A DNA stretch of 64,000 nucleotides from Isoperla grammatica (Eukaryota > Arthropoda > Insecta > Plecoptera > Perlodidae). The position numbers and the translations under genes are program-made. A model generated the notes under the pieces. That model did no database searches. It saw nothing but the letters and a program-made list of their open reading frames with translations, and was not told where the DNA came from. The stretch is from positions 39,251,190 through 39,315,189 of the forward strand of contig OX246747.1 of NCBI GenBank assembly GCA_945910005.1. The letters run 5' to 3'. Below are positions 22,957 through 40,975 of this stretch, piece by piece. Each line of letters opens with the position of its first letter. Positions within the stretch are counted from its first letter, which is position 1.

Positions 22957-23485
22957 ATTGTTGGAGTGTTCCACACAAATAGCTTGGAAAGCGTTAGAGT
23001 TTATAAGATCTTTGGTTCGTGTGAATCATGATGAGTTGTTGGAGTGTTCCACACAAATAGCTTGGAAAGAGTGAGAGTTTAAGATCTTTGGTTCGTGTGA
23101 ATCATGATGAATTGTTGGAGCAGTGGTTGGAGTGTTCCACACAAATAGCTTGGAAAGAGTGAGAGTTTAAGATCTTTGGTTCGTGTGAATCATGATGAAT
23201 TGTTGGAGTGTTCCACACAAATAGCTTGGAAAGCGTTAGAGTTTATAAGATCTTTGGTTCGTGTGAATCATGATGAGTTGTTGGAGTGTTCCACACAAAT
23301 AGCTTGGAAAGAGTGAGAGTTTAAGATCTTTGGTTCGTGTGAATCATGATGAATTGTTGGAGTGTTCCACACAAATAGCTTGGAAAGAGTGAGAGTTTAA
23401 GATCTTTGGTTCGTGTGAATCATGATGAATTGTTGGAGTGTTCCACACAAATAGCTTGGAAAGAGTGAGAGTTTATAAGATCTTT
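22957..23485. repeat. Tandem repeat, ~77-bp unit, ~7 copies
   Basis: Units read 'gttggagtgttccacacaaatagcttggaaagagtgagagttt...gatctttggttcgtgtgaatcatgat' and recur about every 71-90 bp, mostly 76-80. Some copies carry a 'gcgttagagtttataa' variant instead of 'gagtgagagtttaa', and these variants alternate irregularly. A short echo ('atagcttggaaatcgggagaatttga') occurs at 24247. Confidence 0.92.
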
Positions 23486-23934
23486 GGTTTGTATTTAAGA
23501 ATTTGAACGATACGGGATTATTATTATCAAAATCTATCTCTACTAAATAATGTCGATTCAAAATGTATTTCATCGTTTGGATCGTATTGGACAGTTCGAG
23601 ATTATTTTTATTGAAATGATCTGATTTCATCCAAACACAATCAATTTTGTACCATTTTTTTTTTTTTTTTTGGAGATTATGCGTCGATTTTGATAATTGC
23701 TAGCCCTGCATCATTCCAAAATTGTGATATTGACTGTAATTTTAAAGACCCAAACAAACACCTTTAATTCGCACGCTTTTCAAGTCAATTATGTCGACCT
23801 ATATAAAATAGCTTTTTGCAAAAATTGACTTTACAGATTAGAGAAGTCAATAATATCTCTTGTTACTTATCAGGTGCCGACCTTGAAGTGACGTAGTTTG
23901 TACCTTGAAGACGGTCGATGACAACGACAACAAT

Positions 23935-26900
23935 ATGGCGTCGATACCAACAAGTAAGCTCGCTTGTACTTTGCTAATTGCTCGTAGTGACGTTAGCTTT
24001 TGCACGTTTATGAGTAACTGTAATTTGGCAATCAGTTTCGATAAAAAATAATTTTAATTTTAATTATGCGTAATTAAAATGCAAAATAAAGCAATTTCTC
24101 ATCAGATTTTGGTGGTAGACTTTATATGTGCGTAATCAGCACATGTTTTAGAATATGTGAACACAAAAAACAAAACTCTTGCAATTTGTGGGGATCAAAA
24201 CCGTTCTTTGCTTCCACTAAACAGGAAGTCACGAGTTGGATACGAATAGCTTGGAAATCGGGAGAATTTGAGGCCTTTTGTACCAAGATTTAAAATTAAA
24301 TAAATCCCAATTCGGGAATCTACCTATTTTCTCAAATACAGGGTTTTTAAATGTATTATGTTTTGATCAAATTACACAATCTGAGATATTATTATCGAAA
24401 GTGTCTAATTTGTATCCAAACTCAATCAATCTTACACCCTTTCTTTAGATTATCTAGCCCCGCTTACTCCAGATTTTGACTCTGTCGAAATAACACCTTT
24501 TTAAAAAAGTATCTAGGACCCTTTGTATGATTATCATCACGGTCCTCTAAATATTCATGTACAACAATACACAACAAATGTAAAATCAAGGTTAGTTTGC
24601 ACTTGTTTTCCACCAACGGACAAAACGGGGGAACGGGGACGGGGGAAAGGTAATTTTTAACAGGGCACTAGCAACACCGAAAGACAACAATGGAACAAAT
24701 GAATTGAACTGATGGACAAAATCAGCTGTCAAAATAATAAAATTGCAACCATAGAAATAAAGACAAGTGTAGCAATACTAACTGCTCGCCATTTAAAACT
24801 TTTAATGATGGACAAGAACAAAATGAAAGTTTTGTATGTGTTTGTTTGTTTTTGTTTTATTTTCCAAAATCAGAAGAAATTATTTTTTGACAGCTTGTTG
24901 TTTGTTCATCGATTCAATTCATTTGTTTCATTGTTGTCTTTTGGTGTTGCTAGTAGCCTATACACAACAAATGTAAAATCAAGGTTAGTTTGCACTTGGT
25001 TTGCACCAACGGACCTTGAATATGAAAACTCATTTGTAATTGTTGTGTATCGGTGTTCTTGATAACCACCGCCTTGTTACAGGGCCGCAGCGCCCGCTGA
25101 ATAAGAGCGACATCGGCTCGCCGGCAGGTCTCAAACTAGTGGCGCGTAATGTTCACCTGTTGCTAGAGACTGTTGCCCGCAAGGAGGTGCGTTCAGACTT
25201 GGCTCACTCGCATTTAATTACACATGTCTATGCTATAATATAATACAGTATAATATTAGTGTGACGTCACGTTTCCTCTGTCAACCAATGGCGAATCGTA
25301 TTTGTGACTCCAAACAATCATGACAGTTGACAGTTGACAGATAGTTTTGTTTTTGGAAACATTGTAGCGAGGGTTATCCGTTCAGATATTTCGTTTTCCT
25401 TAACACGAAACAGTGACAAAGAAGTTGATTAAATTTATAATTCAAGTATTGTAATGATACAATTACTACTTTAAATAATAACTACGTTTCAGAAAGTTGT
25501 TTGGAGTCAGATAGCTCGTCCGCCATTTAATCTGACGTCATCACTAATACAGTCTATTGTTTCCAGCCTCACAGCGGCGCTGCGCCCACCACACACGTCA
25601 AGCGCAAAGCTCCACCGCCCCCTACTACGCCCGCGTGCCCAACACTCACCTACGTGAGACCAGCTCCGCCGCCGCCGTCGACCAAACCACCGGTCACGAG
25701 CTACACCGACGAATCACCCGATGAGGAAACGTACGAGTTTGAAAACGGTCGCAAGATGCAAAGTAGTCATCGACTTTTGACCGCTTTGTCGCTACCGTCG
25801 GTTCTACCGTCTGAATTCAGAACTTTTCACGAAAATACCAAGACGAAAGACAACATCGATGTTTCCCAGAACGAAAATATGGGCAACGGTCAAGCGATGG
25901 CCACACCGGAAGCTTCTAAGCTGGAACTGAACCAAGATCCTTACCGAAATGACTACGTGAAACCAACGAATCTTTCCAATGGTGGACTAAATAAATTCTT
26001 ACTCGAAGAAAAGTTCAACTATGAGGAAATTGATACGAAACAGGATGTTGACACAAGTCCCGTTTACGAGGGGGTCGTATTGAGAAAAAAGAACAGTTCA
26101 GCTTCCATCGATCATCACGAAATGCGAGGTATTCACGACAAAGTGGCGTCTATTGACGATGTGTTCCACGATACCGACCACGTGGGGTACCGAACCACGT
26201 CACGTGGTCCCTACGAAGCACGTGACTCCACCTACGAGGCGTTCGCCGCCCTGGACGAAGCGATCTCTGGTCACAGCTGCGTCGGGAACATCTACGAAGA
26301 CATTGAATTCTTGGACACCCCGGACGAGAGGGTTGTACAAGTCGGGTTCTTATCCGTTGCGTCAGAAGAGGTTCCACAGCCACCTGATGCGATGAGTCTA
26401 CAGAGTGATGTGAAACCTACACCTGCGCCGCGACGCTTGGTGACCAAACCTATGACGGCTCTCGACGTTTCGGTGACGGTTCCGAGACCGGTCACACGCA
26501 AGATGGCGCCACTTTCGAAACGCGAGCTGGTGACTTCCAAGACAGCCGACAACCCCGGCACAGAAGCGCAGACAAACATAACAAGTAGTAGCAGCAACAA
26601 GTGTGTAGACGTAACGGATAGACTGAACGTAGAGGAGCAACAGGTAACATCGTCAGGTTCCGAAACGACAACAGATAACAAGTTGGTCACAACATCTCTG
26701 TGCAACATTCAACGAGAAAAGCAAAATATGGAACGCCATAATTTTGATGCTGCTACGGAACAAAGTACAGTACCACCAGACAATAATGCAACACGTTCTC
26801 TGAATGGCGGTGAGAACGGAATTTCAGTTGGTGGTAACGATTCAGGAAAGTTAAATTGGGATCCTAACAGGTGTTTTACTATGGACGATGTGGAAGATCC

Positions 26901-28121
26901 ACAAATGAAGCTGCTCTTTGAAAATGTGAGTTGGTGATGTTTGTGTATTTCGTTGTGCTTACTTGGTTTTGTCCGGTGATTGACTGTGAAACCAGTGGCA
27001 GCTCGTGGGGTGAAGCAGCCTCGCCAAGCAGTCTGTAATGTTTTCATCTTACTCTTGTATTAACATTGTCATGGTACATTACGGTTCAAATTAAAAAGAA
27101 CTAATCCGCCATTAGATCTAATTATCTGTTCTGCTATTGACGTGTCAGTAATTATTATATTATATATTTTTAATGGCGAGTGTGTAACTAAGAGTTCAAT
27201 TAATGCTTTGAAATTATCTTCGTTATCAACAAATAACTTATTTCCAACTTATTCGTTGATTGGTAATTAACTTTACGACATATTAGTGAATCATGCGTCA
27301 TTATCTCTAAGTATCTCTTATCTACTGTAATGTTACCCGGGCAGCCTTGATGGCGGCACCTTAGCAACCAGTGTGTTGGGCACGAAGTGAACACTAGGAG
27401 TAGTCTTCACTTGGTACTTAAACTTGTCCACCACCATAAGTGTGGTTACTTTACAACGTGGGTACTTACGTCCCTTCTTAACGTGCCTACTTACATGACG
27501 AAGTTAAGTTACTGATTACGAGGCATGCTTAAGTCATGCATGCTTAAGTACGTACTTAAGTAATCCCCTTTTAAGTATTGCTAAATATTTTCCTTCATTA
27601 TTATTCAAGTAATACGCCTAAGTTATACTTAAGTACAACATAAGTACGAATATAATACGTACTTAAGTAATCCGCTTAAGTATTGCTAAATATTTCCCTT
27701 AATTTATTATTCAAGTAATACGCCTAAGTTATACTTAAGTACCAACATAAGTACGAACTTAAGTACGACCTTAAGTACGTACTTAAGTAATCCGCTTAAG
27801 TATGGCCAAATGTTTTCCTTAATTTATTATTCAAGTAATACGCCTAAGTTATACTTAGGTACGAACTTAAGTACCAACTTAAGTACGAACTTAAGTAGTA
27901 AGAGAAGACTGACATTGGTTCTCCGTCCCCAGGCCGGAGTGACGAACGAGGAGCTTCAAGACGCCGACACCAGAGCGTTCATCTATCGCTTCCTATTGGA
28001 CCACGGCGGTATGGACGCTGTCAAGAGAGAGGCTCACTTCAAGGCCACGCTACAGAGAAAGCCTCGAACCCAGACACCCGGGGACTATGTACCTAGGAGG
28101 CATCACTATACCCACCTGTAG
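23935..28121 (+). CDS. WASP-type GTPase-binding-domain protein, 556 aa
   Basis: Four exons: 23935-23953, 25083-25186, 25567-26925 and 27933-28121, with phases 1, 0, 0 all consistent and a total of 556 codons plus stop. The ATG at 23935 opens a 19-base exon whose phase fits exon 2; the ATG at 23918 does not. Residues 14-31 resemble a CRIB motif (KSDIGSPAGLKLVARNVH). A ~430-residue linker follows with PPPP runs, a PTPAPRR SH3-type motif and tyrosines in acidic settings (ETYEFENG, SPVYEG, NIYEDIEFL). Residues 469 to about 540 match the rest of the WASP/N-WASP GBD: NWDPNRCFTMDDVEDPQM, LFEN|AGVTNEELQDADT, IYRFLLDHGGMDAV. Normally these parts are contiguous. No WH1 or VCA (actin/Arp2/3-binding) region is visible. 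It could bind Rho-family GTPases as an adaptor or decoy; that is inference. Missing outer exons cannot be excluded. Confidence 0.75.
24490..24625. mobile_element. Half of a foldback element (family C)
   Basis: The sequence 'ggaccctttgtatgattatcatcacggtcctctaaat' matches one arm of the complete foldback element at 52316-52585. Only one arm is present, followed by a ~55-bp stretch (24567-24622) that recurs as a direct repeat at 24960-25018. Confidence 0.6.
24666..24959. mobile_element. Foldback MITE, family A, copy 2
   Basis: Inverted ends 'ctagcaacaccgaaagacaacaatg' and its near-complement near 24930-24955, with the same internal 'gcaaccatagaaataaa...tagcaatactaactgctcgccatttaaaacttttaatg' as copies 1 and 3. 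It lies in intron 1 of the WASP-like gene, between two ~55-bp direct repeats of host sequence. Confidence 0.8.
25244..25558 (+). mobile_element. MITE, family D, copy 1, next to exon 3
   Basis: Ends 'tattagtgtgacgtcacg' and 'ctgacgtcatcactaatacag' are inverted. The whole element matches 54866-55157 in the same orientation (for example 'ccaaacaatcatgacagttgacag' and 'ttggagtcagatagctcgtccgcc'). It stops about 9 bp before the exon 3 acceptor of the WASP-like gene and therefore contributes part of the polypyrimidine/branch region. Confidence 0.8.
27420..27905. repeat. ACTTAAGT-palindrome tandem repeat in the last intron
   Basis: Three diverged units of ~106-120 bp share 'caagtaatacgcctaagttatactta' (at 27606, 27712 and 27832). 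They are packed with the palindromes ACTTAAGT and GTACTTAAGTAC. The array runs almost to the acceptor of exon 4 of the WASP-like gene, which starts at 27933. Confidence 0.85.
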
Positions 28122-28187
28122 CGCACACCGCCTTGTGTGGGACCACGACTGTGAAGACAAAGGCTGTGAACTAAGAGGGCGGTTCAC

Positions 28188-28385
28188 TTCAATAAAGCCT
28201 GTTACACAGTCAAGCTTTTTCATCCAACTCCTTGAATTCAAGGACAAAAGCGCATCAATAAATAATTCCTACTATTGTATTTGACTACATACTGATTGTT
28301 TTTGATGCGCTTTTGTCCTTGAATTCAAGGAGTTGGATGAAAACGTTTGACCGTGTAATACAGGCTTTATATGTAACCAAAATGG
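28188..28385. mobile_element. Foldback MITE, family E; overlaps a poly(A) signal
   Basis: The arms read 'taaagcctgttacac...catccaactccttgaattcaagg' and its complement at 28300-28375. Related elements are at 35077-35250 and 55945-56290. The AATAAA at 28191-28196, 70 bp after the stop of the WASP-like gene, straddles the left end of the element. Confidence 0.75.
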
Positions 28386-28554
28386 GGCTCGACCCCCCCA
28401 GAGTGTGGTCCGCGTACTATTTAGATTTAGAAGCAATTTGGATTTGGGAAATCGTATATTATCCGCATATTAGTTTATTTACTTGTTTTGTTCGGTTTTA
28501 AAACATGTTTTTATTTTCGATACATTTTTAAATGTTTAATGTACATAAGTGTCA

Positions 28555-34666
<6,112 letters not shown>

Positions 34667-35076
34667 CTGCCACGAGAAATTGTCTGTAGTTCCACAAGAA
34701 CCTTGTGGATGATGACCTCATAGATGAGTGAGGAATTGAGTTGGACGAGCGCCTGCCAGGGGATTTTAGGACCTTTGAAATGATGTGATTTCCTATAACG
34801 GGAGAGTCCACTTACAAATAACCCGGCACCCCCACCAAAGCTATTAGGCTAATCATTGCGAGTACACAATAAGTCAATAACCCACAGTTACTTGTTTTTT
34901 TTCGAACCTATAATATGCTTCCACTCTCCTTACTGGTCGGACAACCTGCCCAAGTGATCGAAGTTTACAATGTTGTACAAAGAGAGAAACAAATCAGTCG
35001 TCTTTTGAACCCAACCTTTGTCGGCGTGGTTATATCTTGATTCAGAAAATATGAGGTATAGGTATGCCTAACGTGC

Positions 35077-35250
35077 CTGCCCACATTACACGGTTCAATA
35101 CTTTCGTCAAACTTATTGAATTCAAGGAAAAAGAAGCATCAATTAATAGAAGCTTTATTGTTGCAGTGTTTTACAAATTGTTTTTGATTCGCTTTTGTTC
35201 TTGAATTCAATAAGTTTGACGAAAGTATTGAGTCGTGTAATGTCGGCATA
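35077..35250. mobile_element. Foldback MITE, family E, copy 2
   Basis: Arms 'cacattacacggttcaatactttcgtcaaacttattgaattcaagg' and their complement at 35195-35248. The same arms flank 55945-56290. Confidence 0.8.
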
Positions 35251-35465
35251 AGTATTGTGTATAGCTGCTTACCATGTCGGGTCCGGTACAAGATGTGAGA
35301 TGTGAGTGAACCCTCTCCTCAGTGATACGATAGTTATATACATTCTTGATTTGAATTGAATGGATGAATACATGAATGTGGATCATGACTCGATATAGCC
35401 GTGGTAGAAAAACTGATTTATCACTCTGGTGTTTCTTGTGAAAGAACTGTGTTAATATTCATATA

Positions 35466-35780
35466 GGTTGCACGTACGTCACATCTTTGCGCTTGGCGGC
35501 CACATTTGTGATCAAACTTTGACGTTGCCATGGAGAAACAATTGAAGGCCGTTGTGGTAGAACACAGAAATTCTTAATTCTTTAAAATCCAGCCTGTTTT
35601 TGAAAAGAAAAAATGATGTGTGATAATTTTTCTCTTTGTATCAGTACTTATGTTTACTTTTTAAGTTCTAAATTAGGCTTATTTATTAAATTTGAATTGT
35701 ATTTGCCAATGACCTAGGATTTGTCCTCATCAATTGTGTCGCAATCATGGCCGCTGTGAAGTCACGTGGGAACTATAAAT
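35466..35780 (+). mobile_element. MITE, family G, copy 1
   Basis: Matches 49775-50087 on the opposite strand over the whole length: 'gttgccatggagaaacaattgaaggc', 'tgcgacacaattgatgaggac' in complement, and 'cacgtgggaactat'. Termini are imperfect inverted copies centred on ACGTCAC. Internal length is ~315 bp with no coding frame. Confidence 0.85.
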
Positions 35781-36984
35781 AGGGGGTCAGTTATCTAAGG
35801 TGAAAGTTTTTTTCTAGTTTGCCATTGTCTGCCCAAAATCAGTTTATTAACCTAAGCGTATTCATGTTGACATTGTGATACCACATTATTACAAGTGTTT
35901 AAACAATGACGTACTACTAATAATGATTATGTTGATGGTTTTGAATAAATTACTTATATACTTACTGCAAAAAGAGTTTTCGATTGCTTATATGTTCACT
36001 ATTTTGACGTTTTTTTTTTACTTTGAAAGCCTTGAAAACTAAATTGGTTGGTTTACATAACTAGTTAGTGCTTGATTTGGAAGTAAAAGTAAAGTAAACT
36101 AGTAAGTAAGTAATGTAAGTAAGTAAAGTAAACTAACGTATTTACTGACGACAAGAGTAGGCTACGTGCCACACCATGCTTGAACCTTTCTTGTTCGTCA
36201 TTCACTGTGTATTAAATTTACACTTGAGAATATAAAATAAAGAAATTAATCATATCAAATATTATATATAGGTTGAATTATACAGTTTGTTAGTATGGAA
36301 ATGGATTAAATGGAAATTCATCTGTACAAAGTAAGTATGTCTCAATGTTTATGAATATGAATTTTTATTGTAGTACAATCTTGAGTGTATAACACTCTTT
36401 ACAGATTTTGTAGTATATTTTTGGTAATATGCTTAATTAATAATCCTAGTTCTAATTTAAGACTGAACTAAGATATAATTAGAAGTGTAATTACATAGTT
36501 TTTACATCCTGTCATTATGACTAAGAGTTAATAACTCCTAACACAAGACACCTTTGTCCTTGAACTTGTTCTAATCCATGTCTTTCTTTTTCATGATGTT
36601 CAAAAATACACAATGCAAATAAATACAAGTGGTATTGGTATTCACTAAACATTGTAACAGCATCAATTAATGTGGCATTGACATTGCCAAAGTCAATATG
36701 GTAAAAGCAAAGTACAATACACAAAATGATATGCATGAATAATGAATCGGTTTAATCTGTAATTAGGGAATGATTGCCACTTAACAGGTAATGCAATGCT
36801 CACACACACAACCCCGTGAATTCATTCTCTACACAATGAAGCTATGGTAAATATTAGTTAATCTAACATTCATAACCTAGCTTAGATATAATAATATGTA
36901 ATATATTTAGCTAAATAAATACACATTTTATACATATATATCCCTCTTACACTCCATAGGGAACCCGCAACTGACATAACATCC

Positions 36985-37312
36985 GGACTACAACAATGGA
37001 ACAAATGAGTTGAACTGATGGACAAACAATCAGCTGTCAAAATAATAAAATTGCAACCATATAAATAAAAACAAGTGTAGCAATAGTAACTGCTCGTTAT
37101 TTAAAACTTTTAATGATGGACAACGACTAAGTGAAAGTTTTGTGTAGTTTTGTGTTTTGTTTTGTTTGTTTGTTTGTGTATGTATTTGTTTGTCTTTGGT
37201 TTTGTTTTTCAAAATCAGAAGAAATTATTTTTTGACGGCTTGTTGTTTGTCCGTCGATTCAATTCGTTTGTTTCATTGTTGTCTTTTGGTTTTGCTAGTA
37301 GCCTATAGATAT
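36985..37312. mobile_element. Foldback MITE, family A, copy 3
   Basis: Contains 'acaacaatggaacaaatgagttgaactgatggac', 'gcaaccatataaataaa' and the mirrored 'gattcaattcgtttgtttcattgttgtctttt'. Closest to copy 2 (24666-24959). Confidence 0.8.
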
Positions 37313-37333
37313 CTCCTGTCATACGGTAAAGTG

Positions 37334-37556
37334 TGGTATAGTTGAGAAACTGTAAGAATGACGGCCCCCTCCATATCCCCTCCACAGCTACCCGACCCCC
37401 CTCAACTCCGTGACAACCTAACAAAATGAAATGCGTAACTGAAAATCAGTTTGTTTCAGTTGTTCAGTTTGTTGTTTCACGGAGTTGAGGGGGGTCGGGT
37501 AGCAGTGGAGGGGATAAGGAGGGGGCCGACATTCTTACAGTTTCTCAACTATAGCG
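37334..37556. mobile_element. Foldback element, ~75-bp arms
   Basis: 'tatagttgagaaactgtaagaatg' and 'ctcccctccacagctacccgacc'-like sequence on the left are complementary to 37475-37554 on the right, across a ~65-bp centre. The arms are nearly perfect, so the element is probably young. Confidence 0.75.
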
Positions 37557-37634
37557 ACGTCACTGCAGTGGTGATGGCGAGACCTTGCAAGGCGGTGGTT
37601 AGATCCTGGAACCTACTGACACATAATATGTGAA

Positions 37635-38093
37635 CCCTGTTTACATGGCGGACTGAGTCCGGTACTGAGTACCGTCCAGGGCCATGTAAACACCTAAAAG
37701 ATGGGACCGAACCGACTGGGTCCGGTCCGCCAAAAAAGCTAGACCGTACCGAAAGACCGACTCAGTCCTATCATGTAAACGGGTAGAACGTACTGACTGA
37801 AGAACTGAAACTTTGAACGAACGCTGTTTGTAGGTGAATAAGATGGAAAATGATTGTAGTTGCCATCAACAAAAATCAAGTAAAATATTTACAACAGCTT
37901 GTAACCTTTTGTTCGCCGGGATACATCTTTAAATTAATTTTATATGGCAGAAGAAAAAAGTAGGGTTATGTAGGACCAAAACGAACAAGTGTGGCGCGAG
38001 ACCGAAATCAAGTTTGGGTACACCTTCATATAAACGCAAGCGGCCATGACAGTTCTCAGTCTGGTACTCAGTACGGTCCGCCATGTAAACATA
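37635..38093. mobile_element. MITE with TGTTTACATGGCGGAC termini
   Basis: Left end 'tgtttacatggcggactgag...ggtactgagtacc' and right end 'ggtactcagtacggtccgccatgtaaaca' are inverted. The ~460-bp interior repeats the same ACTGAGTC/GGTCCG motifs but has no coding frame. Confidence 0.7.
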
Positions 38094-39180
38094 GCTATTA
38101 TGTGTCATATTATGTATGTCGGGTCCTCAGAGAGTTACAGTCGTATGATGCGATCTAAACGTCGTTATGGTTGCTCCCCTGAGGGCCGGCCTGACCTCTT
38201 GAGGGCCGGTCAGGTCACTAGGGCGATTAGGCCGTGTCTCAGTGCTTCCTAGTCATCTAATAAGCGCCCAAACAACAATGTAAGTGACGTCTATTGAAGG
38301 CGACAGTGGAGAGCTATGATTGGCTGCAGTGAGTTAGCAGGAGCCTTGTCTTGGTATGCAATACAGTAATTTGTTTGTCTACAACAATGACTTCGTGTAC
38401 GGGATGGTGGCCGCTATGTGTAGCAACTGCAATACCTCATGTACGGGAATATGGCCGCCAACAATGTCAGTGACGTCACGTGAATATAAAGAATTGAGAG
38501 TCTGCTAAGGTTCGGTATTATAAACTTCGGATATATACTTAGAAAGCTACTAACTTGTCACCATGCGACATCCAATGGGAAGCCTGCATGGTTGCGATGG
38601 GAAAAACAAGCTAGTATAGCTTACTAAATATGTATCTGAGTTCATGATACCAGGCTTAAATCGACGAAAAAAATGACACCAAAAACTTTTGAAAATTACT
38701 ACCCAAGGAGGCAAAGACAGGAGGAGGCAAGACTTAACAGATTATTATTTCGCCTGCTTGGGCCATATCATTTAGTTTGACGTACGTATTATTTTTTTCC
38801 CCTATTGATTTGAATACGACCTAGTCTTGGAGTTCGACGACACCTCGCTAGGAGGTTTACAGAACCTCGTCACAGGTTATGTTAGGTTAGGCTGCTGGGT
38901 TGTCAAGGACTGAGCTGCCACAGTTAGAGATAATGACGTCATCAGTTAGTTGAAACATTATGACTAACAACGCATCAAGTTGCTTCCTCTCTCTATCGAC
39001 CATCTCCTTATAAGTGATTCAGACCGTAAAAATGTGTCTTTCAATATTCGATTGAATAGAAAAACACTTGGTTTAATCGAATTACCCCTCCCCCACCTGA
39101 CTCCACTTACCCCCACTCCACCCTCCACGGCCCCCTCAACTTACCGTCACGCAAGCAGTGAGATATATCGACACAACTCA
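38094..39180. other. Non-coding, no gene recognised
   Basis: A small direct duplication, 'gagggccggcctgacctc' / 'gagggccggtcaggtcac', occurs at 38171-38220. A family B-like terminus ('gtgacgtcacgtgaatata') is at about 38471-38489. Nothing else is recognised. Confidence 0.4.
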
Positions 39181-39188
39181 AGTAGGCG

Positions 39189-39298
39189 CTGGTTTCTCTC
39201 TCTCTCTCTCTCTCGCTCTCTTTCTCTCTTTCTCTCTCTCTCTCTCGCACCCGAATTGGCAGGAAGAAGTTCTACCGACTTCTGCCCCCCCCCCCCCC
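39189..39298. repeat. (CT)n microsatellite and poly-C run
   Basis: A CT-rich tract with interruptions from 39189 to about 39247, then a short unique piece and a run of C residues at about 39284-39298. Confidence 0.9.
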
Positions 39299-39429
39299 GC
39301 AACCCTACCGCGGGCAATTGACCCCAACGCGGAAGTACAACTCTCAATTGACCATCACTACACAGAGGGCAACTCTAGTATTCAAGTATTGCACACGAGT
39401 TTGTTGCTGAAGAATATTAGATAATGAGG

Positions 39430-39870
39430 TTGTTTCATTCTCAGTTGTCTGAGTATATTCGATTAATTTGATAACTTACAATTAATTTCGATTACATCTA
39501 CATTAAGCATAATATGTAAACATACCCGCGTGACACTACAGAATTTTTGATACGGAAGTTTGACGGGCTCTCATTCGAAAATTACGTAATGTCACACAAA
39601 GTATGGATTTGTAAGAGAACCTGAGTATATTAATTTTATTTGATTCGTTCTAATGAATCTCGTTTTGCATCTTCTTTAATAATATATTAACATACCTGCG
39701 TGACATACTACACATTTTAAGATAATTACGTAAGTTTCAGGGGTGTCATCGGAAAAAACGTAATTTCACTCATAGGAGCGATTTGTAAGAGAACCAGAGT
39801 ATATTCATTTAATTTGCTTCTTTCTAATTAATCTCAATCAGGCTACTTCTACTTTAATCATATATGGAAG
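39430..39870. repeat. Diverged tandem repeat, ~170-bp unit
   Basis: Two full units beginning 'cataccYgcgtgaca' (39523 and 39692) plus a partial leading unit share 'ttgtaagagaacc.gagtatatt' and an AATTAAT-rich end. Divergence is substantial, so the duplication is old. Confidence 0.65.
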
Positions 39871-39964
39871 TGAGTGTAAGTGACATAAGTGTAAGTGAAG
39901 CACCTGCCCAGACTCGAACCGGTGATCTACCGATTTATGCTCAACCTACGGCAGGGATTCCTTC

Positions 39965-40389
<425 letters not shown>

Positions 40390-40616
40390 TAATAACCATT
40401 TCTGGTTTATCCATGCCTGCCTAAGTCCGATAGATAAACAACGTGAATAACTTAATACGACGCCAGCCCCCTCCCCCTCCCCCCCCCCCCCCCCCTAACC
40501 AGACCCACCCTAACGGAGCTCGAGGTGCCCCGTGCATAATTCAGCTGTTGTTGACATTCACGTGACATGTCTTGACATGTTTGCTCGTTGCGTATAGGGA
40601 GTATTCACGTGACATT

Positions 40617-40975
40617 TTTAACCGTAAAATGATCCCAAGGCAGCCAGTATAGTGTTGTATGGGAGTCTAGTGAGGGTGCCTGTGTGATGCCAGAATAAGC
40701 CCCGTTTCCCTCTACGATGCACCGTTTAGCTGTAAAATGCAATTAAAGATTGATCCCAAGGCAGCCAGTAGTGTTGTATGGGAGTCTAGTGAGGGTGCCT
40801 GTGTGATGCCAGAATAAGGCCCGTTTCCCTCTACGATGCACGGTTTAGCCGTAAAATGCAATTAAAGATTGATCCCAAGGCAGCCAGTAGTGTTGTATGA
40901 GAGTCTAGTGAGGGTGTCTGTGTGATGCTAGAATAAGCTCCGTTTTGCTATACGACACACCGTTTAGCCGTTTAT
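40617..40975. repeat. Tandem repeat, ~120-bp unit, 3 copies
   Basis: Units start at 'gatcccaaggcagccag' (40631, 40752, 40871) and include 'ggagtctagtgagggtg' and 'cgatgcaccgtttag'. The third copy is the most diverged. Confidence 0.92.

Larger units (their letters stand above)
34667..36985. other. Intergenic, foldback elements, no gene
   Basis: No gene is recognised. A family E foldback lies at 35077-35250 and a family B-like element at 35466-35780. Short GTAA/AAGT runs occur at 36080-36132. The missing 5' exon and promoter of the UGT gene should lie somewhere beyond 34667, but I cannot place them. Confidence 0.5.

Noticed and set aside
22957..23485. CRISPR-like array (regular ~77-bp repeats; also the 20-bp, 41-bp and 56-bp arrays)
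   Set aside because: No unique spacers between repeats; these are head-to-tail tandem repeats in a eukaryotic genome.
23918..23953. ATG at 23918 as the start of the WASP-like gene
   Set aside because: It reaches the same donor in phase 0, whereas exon 2 needs phase 1 to give the IGSP reading; the ATG at 23935 fits.
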